Below, in pieces: positions 23,217 to 35,452 of a stretch of DNA of 64,000 nt. Every line of letters starts with the position of its first letter. The first letter of the stretch is position 1. Position numbers and translations under genes: made by a program. Below the pieces are notes generated by a model. That model was not told the DNA's origin, did not search any database, and worked only from the letters and a program-made list of their open reading frames with translations. Source of the DNA: Hoplostethus atlanticus (lineage: Eukaryota > Chordata > Actinopteri > Trachichthyiformes > Trachichthyidae); contig JAXDDX010000071.1 of NCBI GenBank assembly GCA_034670405.1, forward strand, positions 2,302,501 through 2,366,500. Reading direction: 5' to 3'.

Positions 23217-23884
23217 GTTTTACAACAGAATATATCCTAACTCTCTGTTGGTGTTTTAAGGTTTATATTGCAGCTTCAACATAAAACTGTGGAGAGATTT
23301 GACATGACATTCTTTAGACCTCAGCATGATTGGACTTGGAGTCCTCCACCCATCACCTGATCACCCCCCTCCCCCTCTCTCTCCCCTGCAGTCATCTCTT
23401 TTCTGGGGGAGTAAATTGCTTGTTGCTTCGCCAAAGAAAAAGCAAACATTGTATGCAGTGTCAAGGACAATCACGTCTTCGTTTGAAGGGCCTTTCCAGG
23501 AAAAACTGTCTTGCAGCCTCCCTATGGTGAGGCGCCGGTGAACCCGCTGATCTCAACTCGCTGTTGTTGCTTCTCGTTCCTCAGTGACCAGACATGCAAG
23601 GGCTTTTCTTTTCACCATGTTATAATTTAAGCGTTAATTCATAGAGGTGAGTCAGAAGGAGCTTGGGCACGATGACATCAGCACATTTAGTTACAGACAG
23701 AACAATAAAAACATCAGAATATCAGAAAGCGTGGCCTGGTCCTCAAACTAAAGCATCACCAGTTTCCAGCAGACCGACACTCGCCTGGTGCTTGATCAGA
23801 TGTGACATGAAGCTCTGGTAAGCATGCACACTTCATTTATTACAACATCTCCCTCTAACTGTTCTATAACAATACAATAACAAA

Positions 23885-24130
23885 CAATGTATTATTATTA
23901 TTATATTATTATTGTTTTAATAGTTTGAATAATTATTATTATCAAAGTATGGTCTAATAAATTATCTAATAAATATAATTAATAATACAGTAAATGATAC
24001 AATAAATGATATAATAAATGATACAATAATGATATAATAAATTATATAATAAATATAATAAATAATACAATCAATGATATAATAAATAATACAATAAATT
24101 ATATAATAAATGGTATAATAAACGCATTGT
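23885..24130. repeat. AT-rich low-complexity stretch (ATAATAAATG words)
   Basis: Built of recurring AATAATACAATAAATGATAT-like words with an irregular ~10-20 bp period. Confidence 0.7.
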
Positions 24131-24187
24131 GCAAAAGATTTAAGGGGTCAAACACACGATGGGACTGTGTTATAGTTAATCACACGA

Positions 24188-24290
24188 TCAATCAGTCAGT
24201 CAAACTTTATTTATATAGCACATTTTGTGCAAACAAATGCAATGCACTTCACATTAAAAAAAGATAAAATAACACAAACATAATAAAATA
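24188..24290 (-). mobile_element. L2/CR1-type LINE 3' tail
   Basis: The plus strand reads ATCAATCAGTCAGTCAAACT, then TTATTTATATAGCACATTTT and CAATGCACTTCAC. The reverse complement is the familiar end of teleost LINE 3'UTRs: GTGCTATATAAATAAAGTTTG plus a short (ATTG)n-like tail. Confidence 0.6.
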
Positions 24291-25210
24291 ATAAAATACA
24301 GATAAATGATAATACATATTAAATTGTCATTTGTTCACAGTGTGAACAACTAATACCAGATATTAATAAATTAAATTAATATGGTCTTTATGCGTTATTG
24401 ACGCTACTACTGGTGCTTTAACCGTGAAAAAGTTAAATTATTTTAGTTTTAGTTTAGTTTAGTTTAAATTATTATTATTTTTTAAATGATGTAATCTTGT
24501 TTGAGAAATATCATTTGGTAAAAAATGTGTATGTGTGTTGATAAATGATGACTTGGGACCCCACAGCAGGTATGGTTGTATAAAGCTTCATTGTGGTGAT
24601 GGGTGATGGTACAGAACGTCTTTCCTTGTGTTAAGTTGTGTTAAATCATGTGAATGTCAACTGCATTTTATTTTTGTACAACGTGTCAGATCAAACAGGT
24701 CTGGAGAAGCTGCAGTTCTGCCAGACATCATGAAGTGAATGAGCGACACATGGCCTCCAGTGAGCCCTATGTACCCTAAATAGAATCACCACTTCAACAA
24801 GCGTTTCCAATTCATTTCTAATCAGAAAGCAAAATGCACGACAGCCTGCAGCGCTGAAACCCGATAGCGCTGCGGTGCGGTGGATCACGTGCCGCCTGCT
24901 TCAGCTTCCTGCTCTGATTCAGTTGGCCAGGTTGTGTCACAGCGTAGTATCTCTGTGTACATCCAACCGGGTTTTCACCGAGCCCCCCACCCCCCCCCCC
25001 CCTTCGCTGCTACTTTACACAATGATGTCATCCGCTCAAAGTCCCCCGACACACTTCGCCCTCAACCAAAACAGGAAGTGAGTGAGGCTGATTTAACGTG
25101 AGAGCGTCTGAGATAGGAAATGCACCGAGGCCTGTTGTAGTGGAGAGCAGATGGTTTCCCCTCTGACAGACTTTATTAGGCTTTAATAATGGGGCAGCAT
25201 GATCTCATCT

Positions 25211-25236
25211 CACACACACACACACACACACACACA
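25211..25236. repeat. (CA)n microsatellite
   Basis: Thirteen CA units. Confidence 0.95.
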
Positions 25237-25664
25237 TCGTCATCATCACACTTTGCCTTGCAAACGAAGTGTACGTTTATCTCGTCTCTGCTAACTGCTA
25301 ACTAATTTATGACTTCTTATCTTAACATAGTTTCATCCTTCACCTCTTAGTGGCTCATTTCTCTTGTTGCTTTTGCCTCAGAATGAATTCTTCTTCTTCT
25401 TCTTATTATTATTATATATATATTATTATAATAATAGTTGATGTTTGAATGGTTCAAATCATTGCTCACAAGCTACGCAATATTTAGTTTTCTCTCCGAC
25501 CTTGGCCCCTAAATCAAATCCCCTTATCTGCTCTGTTCTTCCTGTACTTCCTGTTCCTGTCCGTCCTATCTTTAATAACAACAGAAACAACTTCCTGCCT
25601 CCTCTGAGTTCTTTCCCTTCTCCATCACACATCGGCGTTTCAGGCTCACAGGAATATTTGTTCC

Positions 25665-25745
25665 ATCTGTTGTCTGGGTGCTGTGGCCTTGACCCTTGAC
25701 CTCCTCACTGCTGGTATTGGTTGCTTGTAATGTTGGAAATGTACA
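25665..25745 (+). repeat. Dispersed repeat shared with 46815-46885
   Basis: TTGTCTGGGTGCTGTGGCCT and TGACCCTTGACCTCCTC, then GGTATTGGTTGCTTGTAATG, recur in the same order at 46815-46885, where the second copy lacks a short ACTGCT segment. Confidence 0.75.
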
Positions 25746-25804
25746 AATTGGAATGTAAATTTGAACCATAATTCGTATCAAATCCATGTATTATGGGCTG
25801 TGGT

Positions 25805-25958
25805 AGCTCCTAGGTGGTGATCAAACACATGAAGAAACATCTGGATATGAGCATCTGACTGACTGACTGTTATGCTAGGCTTTCCAAGTCTCCTTCTACC
25901 CATAATGCCTTGTGTTTTTGGGGTCAGTCGACTTTCCCTGGATAAATAAAGGTTTCTA
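25805..25958 (+). repeat. Dispersed repeat, copy 2, ending in a SINE-like tail
   Basis: Shares the AACATCTGGATATGAGCATC and CTCCTTCTACCCATAATGCC words with 19605-19700. It ends in GACTTTCCCTGGATAAATAA (25929-25948), the same tail as the SINE ending near 33335. Confidence 0.7.
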
Positions 25959-26411
25959 TCATTCACATATCCTCGTTGGTCTAATCATCATCATCTTCAG
26001 CTTTCACCCACGACACCACAGTCCTCCTGTAGAGGCCCATACTCACTACAGCGTGCCTCAGCTATATTTTGAACTGACTCCAGGTCTGTATTACAGTAAG
26101 CCCAAACGGTTCACTCAATGCTGATACCCTCCACTGTGCTACTGTAGTATGGATATTCATCGGTGGCTTGGTGTGCTGTGTACGCTAACACACTCAGTGG
26201 TGTGAGGATCCTGTGCAGCCTACTGAGCGGGTTACTTTCAGGATTGTGTTCACGTGTTGGTGTGAATGTTCGTGGACTGAGTTGATTAACTCATTTGGCG
26301 TCCAAATTCAGAGCCTTGTGGCACTCCAGTTGCATTAGCGTGTATTCCCCTTCAGATGTGAATGTATTGTACTGTCACAGTACGACGAGAGCCCAGGAGA
26401 AAGTGAAGGTA

Positions 26412-26821
26412 CAGCAGCAGTCAACCGTTTGGACACACTTAGATAGAAGGGTTTTCCTTTATTTCTACTATTTTACACATTTTAGAAGAATAGTAAAGTC
26501 ATCAAAACTATGAAATGACACAAAAGGAATTATGCAGTGACCAAAACAATGTTAAACAAATCAAAACTATCTCATATTTTAGATTCTGCCATTGGCAAAT
26601 GATGATTTAATCATTGTGCTTCAACTGTCTCCACCTCTACATTTCAACTTCTAAATGAAAACTACATTTTTTTAAATTCAAATTTTAGTTTTTTCATACA
26701 TAGGATCAACTTCACTATTTATGTTTGTCTAAGAAACTAATTTCAAGCATTTAAGCAAAAGCCTTCAGATCAAAATGCCTTTAAGAACATGAGAAACAGT
26801 CCAGACCGTTGACTGGTACTG
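26412..26821. mobile_element. Tc1/mariner-like MITE flanked by TA (410 bp)
   Basis: The left end reads TA|CAGCAGCAGTCAACCGTTTGG and the right end CCGTTGACTGGTACTG|TA, imperfect terminal inverted repeats bounded by TA dinucleotides (26410-26411 and 26822-26823). Inside, ATCAAAACTATGAAATGACA and GTTAAACAAATCAAAACTAT are words I recognise from fish Tc1-like elements. There is no transposase frame, so it is a non-autonomous or deleted copy. The number of differences between the ends suggests it is old. Confidence 0.8.
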
Positions 26822-26823
26822 TA

Positions 26824-28794
26824 CATCCTAACAAGCCCAAGTAAAAACACACACTTCTCCCGGGGCGTAAATGAGGTTGCCACGGAAACGGCATTCTCCT
26901 CACGTGATGGAATGCAGTCACAAGAGCTGCTTCTCACTCGGAGGTTAGCTCTGTTGTTGTCATTTTGGCGTGGGAAGTCGTAGCGGTAGAATTGCAGACT
27001 AGTGAGTCACTCCCATGGCCTCGGGCTTTGTTTTGGCGGGCCGGGCCGGGGACTGCCAGCGGAGGTTAGACGGTTCAGGCAGGGAGCTGCTAACATGGCT
27101 CAGACATAACACTGGAGCGCCGGGTACCACAGCACAGCGCACAATGGAGTGACTGTCCGCCCCCGTACAGAGAAGAGAGGCTGAAATGTTTTTCTGCACA
27201 GGGAATGTGTGCAAAGTCAACAGTCTCAAACAGGAATTTCATCATGTGTTTTGCTTGGAAGTGATAAATGAGAGGTCGTAATTCTGTGTAATTCCCTGGT
27301 TACCACGTGGAGTTCAAAGTGCTCAGAGGCCAGTTGTTTTCCTCGGCCCAGGATATCCAGGAGATGAGAAATCACCACAAGCCTGGTAAATACTCAACCA
27401 GACAGTTTGGCAGGTGCCCAAGCACCCGGAGGAGGTTCGTCTCTACTCTAACTGGTGAAACAGTGAAAGTGGCTGGTGAAGTTATGAGTCATCTTACTGG
27501 GTGGAAACATTCACAACACACCAGCCTACCTCACTCTCCCACTTATTGGGAGTCACTGGAAGTGCTGGGCTGGTGAAATTCTCTCCCGGTAGCTAGGCTA
27601 GGATTACCTACCCCACCCCCCCCCACCCCCATCCCCTAGTATCTCTTTGGCAGAGGCTAGCAGAGCGCTCCAAGCCACACGAGAGAGATAGGATTGCCAT
27701 GTACTATCTTTGTTCCCTCGGAGGCCGGGGCTCTGCAGCCTTTGTAAGGGAAGGACAAACGCCTTAAAGATGCAGTGAGACTTAACACAAGGTCACCAGT
27801 GTTGCGCAACACCCTCACACAACTGAAATTTACCACGGTTATTTCTAGAACCACAATAAAGAAATAATACAGTCGTGTCCTATCACACCATCGGCATTGC
27901 TGGGGAACGTATTGTTGTGCAGCTGCAAAAAAGCAGCATGTCACTTTAGAGATGCTGCACCTCCTACAGGAGCAGCTGAATGACTCAAATGGGAATGTTG
28001 CTATGAAATGAAGAGGCTAGATGGTTCAGGTGGAACACAGCAACCTTGTGTTGTTCAGTTTAGACATTTACAATTGAAATCAGAAGTGAAAAGGTAATCT
28101 GTGACTACAGTGAGGATCAGTGGGAAAACCTAGCGGTTTAACGGATGCCCCGCGTCACTTTTTTAATGTTTTTATGCCACCCTTTTTCTTTTTCTTTAGA
28201 CCGTTAAACCGTTAATTAAATGTGCATGGCTTTAGAAAGAAATAAGAAACTCAGACAGAACTAACAGGTTCATTTTCATAACTGACAAAACGATGCATTT
28301 GTGCATCACACAGATTGAACTCTTTGCTCTCTATCTCCTTGCTTTGTGAGACTTCATGCTCACAAGATCCTGATCTGTCCTCGTCCACATGCAAGATTTC
28401 TTAGTGAATGTACTGAATGTAGCTGTGCAGGCTGAAGATTGTGCAGGTTGCTGCTGCTTCAGTGCTTGTGGTTTTTCTGTTGGACTGAGCCATGTGTTTG
28501 TAACACATATCAACCGCATAGTTATCTTCCGGCAGAGTCATTTCCTTCCCTATTTGTTGGAAATCAACCACCGCAGTCATGTGACTTTGAAAGGGCGGGA
28601 AAAAGCTCCCCAACTGCCAAACTTGAACTTGAAGTCCCCGATTTACCTCAGAAATACTCTCACTTCTCGACTCGGACTCTCATTTCCTCTGGTTGAGAGT
28701 TAGTGAGTCGGAGAAAGGAGAGGTGAATCTCAACACTCAGACTCATGTTCCTCCACCTCAACAGGATGATGGGACAGGAGGATCCCACAGGAAG
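26824..28794. other. Unique non-coding DNA
   Basis: No repeat family or coding signal is recognised. A C-run (27610-27634) lies in it. Confidence 0.4.
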
Positions 28795-28970
28795 CAAGAG
28801 ATCTCACAGTTATCCCTTATGTCTGCTGCTTTTTAACACTGAGATGAGACTAAAGGCGTTTTCTCTTAATTTCTCAAATTCAACTCTTGATCTCACTCTG
28901 ATCACAACAACAGATCTCCAAATGATCTCTAATCAGTCTTATTGAACTCTCCTGAGTATGAAACCATGAG
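28795..28970 (+). repeat. Unnamed dispersed repeat, copy in plus orientation
   Basis: AAGAGATCTCACAGTT...GAGATGAGACTAAAGGCGTT...TCACAACAACAGATCTCCA...CTCCTGAGTATGAAACCATG matches the reverse complement of 63575-63750 over about 170 bp. A shorter related piece is at 4305-4378. Confidence 0.75.
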
Positions 28971-30224
28971 ATTAGCCCTTAAATGTCCCTTAAATACCGA
29001 CGCACTACAGGAGCCACACAGATATGGAATCGTAAATATCAGACATGTTTGATATTATTGCTTGTGAGTTCAGATTTAGTCTGTAAAGCTTCACACTGCC
29101 AGAAGATCCTTGCTCATGCTCGGTCCTGATGAAGCCTTAGAAGCGATCCTGATTCTCAGAAGGAGGGAAATCTGTCTGAAATCTGTCTGATTCTCCTCTA
29201 GTGTGTTTCCAGCTTCACCTAAGCAACAATGAAGGAGTCCAACCTCATTCTGAAGCCGGGTGAGGGACCATGAAACACATCGCCAAAATAGAAATCTAAC
29301 ATTTCCTGCTTTCCTTGGAGCCTTTACAGAACCACAAATCAGTTACTCATGAACGACACACCGGGGATTCACATTAAATCCAACAGAATTGGCAGCGGGT
29401 TTAGGGAAAGTACTGCGTTGTGTCTGACAAAACTGAAAGTAATTGAATTGGACGGACCGCAGCAGGATGGAGTGAAGAACTCCGATCCAGACGGTGCCAA
29501 AGCTCTTTTTTTGTATACAATTGGAAGCGTTACAGCGTCGTGTAACTCAGTCTGACAACAGAAAACTCTCATTAGTGTTGCTTTCCTCTGAACCGGTTGT
29601 CGACTTGCCAGTGACTGTGCCATTCATGCACAAGTGAAATCTAGTTCTGCTCAATTGATTTGGAGAAAACAATTTCAGGACTCATTAGAAACGGTTTTCG
29701 TCGGGCCTCCGAGGAACAATACTTACAGCTGCTGGTGATTTCTTTCAGCTTCCAACTTCCAGGTCTCAAGTGCAGTTTACTTAAAGCTGAACTGACCAAG
29801 ATTTGACTTCTCAACTTAAAAACTTAAGATATTAAGTTATATATTCACCAAACAAAGCCATAAAGGAGGAGCTGCGACCTCTGATGTTCAGGGTGACGTC
29901 TCACATCCAAAACCATTTTTATTTCTGAATGTAAAATCAAACATAAACAAACTGCAGCTGATATTGCTCATCTTTCATAAGTACAGTTCGCTGTATTGTG
30001 AGTGCAACTGGTGAATCTGATTTTTATTACCTCGGAGTGCAGACGTCCGTGGACTTGCTGCCTGTGTTGACACTGTTGTGCAATTTGTGACTCCAAGTGG
30101 GAGACGTTGGACTGCAAGTCATTCCCTCATGTCCTATTTGTGATCACCGCTAGAAGAGTGATGAACGTTTTCTCCCCGTCGGCAGCTCGTACTCACGTCT
30201 GACATGAGACGCAGCATTTGTTGG

Positions 30225-30262
<38 letters not shown>

Positions 30263-30821
30263 GAGAGGTCAGTGGAGTCATCAATAAGAGCCCAATATCC
30301 TGCATCAGCAATGTGGAGGCAGACACATGTACTAGCCTCATATCCTCTCATGCTGACCCAGGCCTCGAAGATCAATCGGCCAATTAATCAATCGATCAAT
30401 AAGTCAGTCAACGAACCAACAACACGCTGACCAGTCAAAGACCAGATTAGCCAACTCACCCGTAAACTAAACTGATCTTATTGATTTCAGATTTCAAAGA
30501 CCTGACAGGAAAATAGCGAGGCGAGTCAAAACATCTGGAAGGGGAAGAAATGATGAAGAACCATCGTGACCAACAAGTGATGAAGGGTTGGTGTGTCCAC
30601 GTTCGCTCAGCGTGCCTTGGTTACTTCTGCCTCAGTTAGTGATTTCTGTTAGTGATTTCCCAGAATGCCTTTTGACAACCCCCAGAGAAGGGGTGGGAAT
30701 GTGTTACTTTCAATCAGAGGTGGGTGTGTGGGCAACGAAATATAGCTAGCTAGTTTAGGAACATTGGGCCGTGTCTTTCATCGTGGCCACGCCCCTTCAC
30801 TCAAAACGTATCATGTCTTGT
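28971..30821. other. Unique non-coding DNA
   Basis: Only the GT tract at 30225 and an (AATC)n-like stretch at 30370-30410 are seen. Confidence 0.4.
30225..30259. repeat. (GT)n microsatellite
   Basis: About 17 GT units. Confidence 0.95.
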
Positions 30822-31631
30822 GGCTTCATTGCATTCTGGTCTATCCTGGCTACTGCATTGCATTCTGGTCTATCCTGGCTACTGCATTGCATTCTGGTCT
30901 ATCTTGACTACTGCATTGCATTCTGGTCTATCTTGGCTACTGCATTGCATTCTGGTCTATCTTGACTACTGCATTGCATTCTGGTCTATCCTGGCTACTG
31001 CATTGCATTCTGGTCTATCTTGACTACTGCATTGCATTCTGGTCTATCCTGGCTACTGCATTGCATTCTGGTCTATATCGGCTACTGCATTGCATTCTGG
31101 TCTATCTTGACTACTGCATTGCATTCTGGTCTATCCTGACTACTGCATTGCATTCTGGTCTATCTTGACTACTGCATTGCATTCTGGTCTATCTTGGCTA
31201 CTGCATTGCATTCTGGTCTATCCTGGCTACTGCATTGCATTCTGGTCTATCTTGACTACTGCATTGCATTCTGGTCTATCTTGACTACTGCATTGCATTC
31301 TGGTCTATCCTGGCTACTGCATTGCATTCTGGTCTATCCTGGCTACTGCATTGCATTCTGGTCTATATCGGCTACTGCATTACATTCTGGTCTATCTTGA
31401 CTACTGCATTGCATTCTGGTCTATCCTGGCTACTGCATTGCATTCTGGTCTATATCGGCTACTGCATTACATTCTGGTCTATCTTGACTACTGCATTGCA
31501 TTCTGGTCTATCCTGGCTACTGCATTACATTCTGGTCTATATCGGCTACTGCATTGCATTCTGGTCTATCCTGGCTACTGCATTGCATTCTGGTCTGTCT
31601 CGGCTACTGCATTGCATTCTGGTCTGTCTCA
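30822..31631. repeat. 29-bp minisatellite, ~28 copies
   Basis: The unit core is GCATTGCATTCTGGTCTATC followed by a variable T/CTGG/ACTACT part (for example CTTGACTACT, CCTGGCTACT, ATCGGCTACT). Variant types are interspersed along the array. Since 29 is not a multiple of three, stop-free 29-codon cycles create several plus-strand frames (for example 31322-31642) that are not genes. Confidence 0.97.
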
Positions 31632-32249
31632 TCACTAGGTAGAGCAAGGCACTAACCTTGCCAGGGTTAAATGACTGTAATGTTAAAGGTTTCATTCACC
31701 CAAACTAAAAACGTATACAACCGAATGACACATGTTATATACTACTAGAGACCAACTCAACACTGTTGAGGCTGGGCGGTACTTCAGTGTGCCCCGTCAT
31801 GCTGCCTCTTCACAGACTCGTCTCTATTTCTCTTCCTGTTTTGCTTGTTGCCACTTGGCTGAGCAGATGGCGGTTGCATTTGCTTTTACTACAGGAAGTG
31901 AGACAGGAGTTGGTTTGTGTCTCTTTCCTGCAACCGCAGCATGACAGAAAGCTGAGTTCACCCGGCTGAGGAGGAAGTGGCCGTTGGTTTGTTTTCATCA
32001 CGCTCGACTTCTCTCTTCACGTTCTCCTTCCGGATCACAACACAGAGCCGCCACGAGACTCTCACTTCTTCTTCTGTCTAACAAAACAAGCTTCACACAG
32101 AACTGGAATAAAATGATTTCAGTCTGAAGATGACGTGATCTTCTTCACGGTTGTTGGTACAATCAATCCATCTGTCAGTGAATCAATCAATGGCTTTCCA
32201 CAGTACAGCATGATTGGAACTAATTCTGTTATCTTATCGTTTCTTTCAT

Positions 32250-32410
32250 CGTTTCAGCCTCATTTCTGTAGACTGGCTTTTATTTTTTTATGGATTTGTT
32301 TCATTTCATTTTGTTCCCTTGTTTCATTTATTTTTATTCAGTATGTTTGTGTGATTTCTTCAGTTTTTATGTGAAGCACTTTGTAAACACTGTTTTTAAA
32401 GACATGTTTG
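32250..32410 (+). mobile_element. LINE 3' end fragment (L2-like)
   Basis: T-rich sequence leads into TTTATGTGAAGCACTTTGTA and AACACTGTTTTTAAA, the usual layout of teleost L2/Maui-type LINE 3'UTRs. No open reverse-transcriptase remnant precedes it. Confidence 0.5.
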
Positions 32411-32867
32411 AAGACCACAACAAACCATCTCATCGTAAAGAACATCTCAAGACTGGGCGACTGGTTAAGATCAGTCATCATCCATCCACCCAGCAAGTCC
32501 TCAGCCATCCATCAACCATCCGTCCATCCATCCAATCAGAGCCTAACCCTCATGGAGGCTGGGTGTTACTGCCAGGCTGATGGTATATTATATAAAAGCC
32601 TGAGACCTTACTGCAACAATCTGATCCTGGTTCAGCTGTGACAAAGCCTGCCAGCCTATTATCCTCCATTAACCACAATGGATTACCCACTGTAAAGGTT
32701 AGCGTGAGGTCAGAGGTCAGAGGTCACTGGCAGGCAATGGACGCTCATCAACGTCCCTCTGGCTGAACGCCCTGCGTCATCATGAGAAGTTAGCAGCCGC
32801 TGTCTCATCCAATTTAGGGTTTAGTTAGTTTAGTGAATTGATCCACCAGGTGAAAAGGATCCAAGGG

Positions 32868-33345
32868 GCAGACCGGGGGTTTTTCCACGGGGGCTGCAAT
32901 AGCCTAGACCAGTGGTCCCCAACCCAGTCCTCAAGTTCCCCCTGTCCTGCAGGCTTTAGCTCCAGCTGTACTCAGACACACCTGAACCAATCAGACGCTT
33001 CACATTTTCATGATACCTTAATTGGTTCAGGTGTGCCTGAGTAGAGCTGACGGAGACTTGAGGACTGGATTGGGAACCACTGAGCTAGACGTTAGAGAAG
33101 TGGACTTCTGATTAGAAGGTTTCCAGGAGTGGTTGGTGAAACGAGGGTGGTTCCCTAGAACCGCTGTCTAGGTGCCCTCGAGCAAGGCATCGAACCCCTA
33201 ACTGCTCAGTGGCCACCAGTAGAAGACTGTGGTTGTACTGGGCAGCTCCCAGTGTGAATGTGTGGAACCATATGAATGTGAAGCCGAGTGCAACTGGAAA
33301 AGATTCTCAGGCGACTTTCCCTGGATAAATAAAGGTTCCTTTTAA
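32868..33345 (+). mobile_element. tRNA-derived SINE-like element interrupted by a MITE
   Basis: Left part GGGCTGCAATAGCCTAGAC (32891-32909) resumes after the MITE as GTTAGAGAAGTGGACTTCTG (33091-). Together they resemble the tRNA-like head GCCTAGTGGTTAGAG of fish SINEs. The body contains GTGCCCTCGAGCAAGGCATC, GAACCCCTAACTGCTCAGTG and GGGCAGCTCCCAGTGTGAAT. The 3' end, GACTTTCCCTGGATAAATAA followed by an A-rich run, also occurs at 25929. Family name not assigned. Confidence 0.6.
32910..33082. mobile_element. hAT-like MITE nested in the SINE (173 bp)
   Basis: It begins CAGTGGTCCCCAACCCAGTC (then CTCAAG) and ends with the near-exact reverse complement, CTTGAGGACTGGATTGGGAA plus CCACTG. The inner arms GGTTCAGGTGTG/CACACCTGAACC also pair, so the whole element is a hairpin. 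Flanking octamers GCCTAGAC (32902-32909) and AGCTAGAC (33083-33090) match at 6 of 8, as for a hAT target duplication. Confidence 0.85.
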
Positions 33346-34619
33346 AAAGATGAAATAAAAAATCTTGAAATGCATCTAATTGAAATCATGAACAATTTTC
33401 TAATTTCTAATATCTTGAAATAATGGTCAGGATAATGTAATGCTGTGACTAGCAGGCGTACGGCCTTTTCAGAAGTGACCAAATCTGGACGCACATTGAA
33501 ATTTTGATATGTAGGATTTCATGTCACTTGCCTTTTGGCAGGAATCTCTCGCTAGAAGACCTGAAACTGCATCAGAGAGAGTGTCTGGCCGCTGTTACCT
33601 CCCATTTTCAGAGCAGTTTGTGAAATAAAACAGTGGTTTTCATTCCCAAGGCAAGAATTTGTGATGAGGAGTAATCTTACAATGGGAACGAGAGAGGAAG
33701 GAGAGAAAAAAGATGGAGAGAGAAGAAAAAGACAGAAAGTGGGAGGGAGAGTCAGACATGATGGAGGTCTGGGCAGGAAGATAAAGGGGCAAGCTTTCAC
33801 TCGCTTCCTCTGCCCGGCGCTCCATCGCTCCCCTCCTCCCCCACCAACTTTCATCCAACCCATGCCAAAGACAATTTTTCAAAGGGCTCTGAAAGTAGGC
33901 CACAAAGTTTTGAGAGACTGAAAAAAAAGAAAAACAGAGCGAGGGGAGAAAACGGAGTGACTCAAACACTTCGTCTCGGCTGCACGAGGTTAAGTGAAAG
34001 AAGAGCCAGCGAGAGAAGAGGAGGGTTGATAAGAGATTTAAACCTTATCTCCCGTTTCCCATCTTCACACTTAACCAGATTGGAGAAACGTCTCGTCTAC
34101 TGACGTCGCTGTCGATCACGTCAACGTCGCGAAACGTCGCTTGGTGAAATACCACGAACCCGTCTTTTGACGCCGGCCTCGCATGAATTAACGCTCTCTC
34201 GATGTTCGGAGGCGTCATGGCCGTCAGAGATAACGCCACCACTGTCTCCTTCAATAACAATCGATTCAATCTGGCGGGCGCCGCTGTTTTGAAGCACCCC
34301 GGTAAAACCAGACGGCTGTCAGAGGACCTGGGATCTGGGGGAGGGAGATTGGAGGGGGGGAGATAAAAGACGGGTGAAGATGGCGGAGGAGATTATGAGG
34401 GCTGTTGTTCGGAGAGGGCTGGGGCTCTTGGCAACCGGGGTAACAGCAGATTCTCTTATCTGGCCAACCAGGAAGACAGAAACTGGCGGGACTGGATGTC
34501 TGCGATGGAGGGAGGAGATAAAAAACGAGTGGGCCAGGTCCCCCAGGATGGAAGGAGGGAGGGAAGGAAGGGTGAGTTGAGGAGGAGTTGGAAGTGGATT
34601 CACTCTTCAAATGCAACCT
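33346..34619. other. Unique non-coding DNA, purine-rich
   Basis: 33660-33790 and 33920-34030 are strongly purine-biased on the plus strand. No gene is seen. Confidence 0.4.
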
Positions 34620-35452
34620 ATGAGACCACAGTACCCTGATGTGAGACCACAGTACCCTGATGTGAGACCACAGTACCCTGATGTGAGGCCACAGTACCCT
34701 GATCTGAGACCACAGTACCCTGATGTGAGACCACAGTACCCTGATGTGAGGCCACAGTACCCTGATCTGAGACCACAGTACCCTGATCTGAGACCACAGT
34801 ACCCTGATCTTAGACCACAGTACCCTGATCTGAGGCCCCAGTACCCTGATCTGAGGCCACAGTACCCTGATGTGAGACCACAGTACCCTGATGTGAGGCC
34901 ACAGTACCCTGATGTGAGACCACAGTACCCTGATCTGAGGCCACAGTAGCCTGATCTGAGACCACAGTACCCTGATCTTAGACCACAGTACCCTGATCTG
35001 AGACCACAGTACCCTGATCTGAGGCCACAGTACCCTGATGTGAGACCACAGTACCCTGATGTGAGGCCACAGTACCCTGATCTGAGACCACAGTACCCTG
35101 ATGTGAGACCACAGTACCCTGATGTGAGACCACATTACCCTGATGTGAGACCACAGTACCCTGATGTGAGACCACAGTACCCTGATCTGAGGCCACAGTA
35201 CCCTGATGTGAGACCACAGTACCCTGATGTGAGACCACAGTACCCTGATGTGAGACCACAGTACCCTGATGTGACAGTACCCTGATGTGAGACCACAGTA
35301 CCCTGATCTGAGGCCACAGTACCCTGATGTGAGACCACAGTACCCTGATGTGAGACCACAGTACCCTGATGTGACAGTACCCTGATGTGAGACCACAGTA
35401 CCCTGATCTGAGACCACAGTACCCTGATGTGAGACCACAGTACCCTGATGTC
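34620..35452. repeat. 21-bp minisatellite, ~40 copies
   Basis: The unit core is TGAGACCACAGTACCCTGAT with an extra G or C at the junction (GATGTGAG or GATCTGAG variants; GAGGCC replaces GAGACC in some). Two shortened 16-bp units (GTGACAGTACCCTGAT) occur near 35272 and 35372 inside a duplicated ~100-bp block. 21 is divisible by three, so plus (RPQYPDV heptads) and minus (HIRVLWS heptads) frames run through it. The 390-codon minus frame 34266-35438 is an artefact continuing into unrelated DNA. Confidence 0.97.

Noticed and set aside
30822-31631. Possible CRISPR-like array
   Set aside because: Direct repeats of 29 bp are contiguous with no unique spacers, and the genome is a vertebrate one.
34266-35438. 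390-codon minus-strand open frame
   Set aside because: It is made of HIRVLWS heptads from the 21-bp minisatellite and then runs into unrelated DNA. No domain is present, and similar frames arise on both strands.
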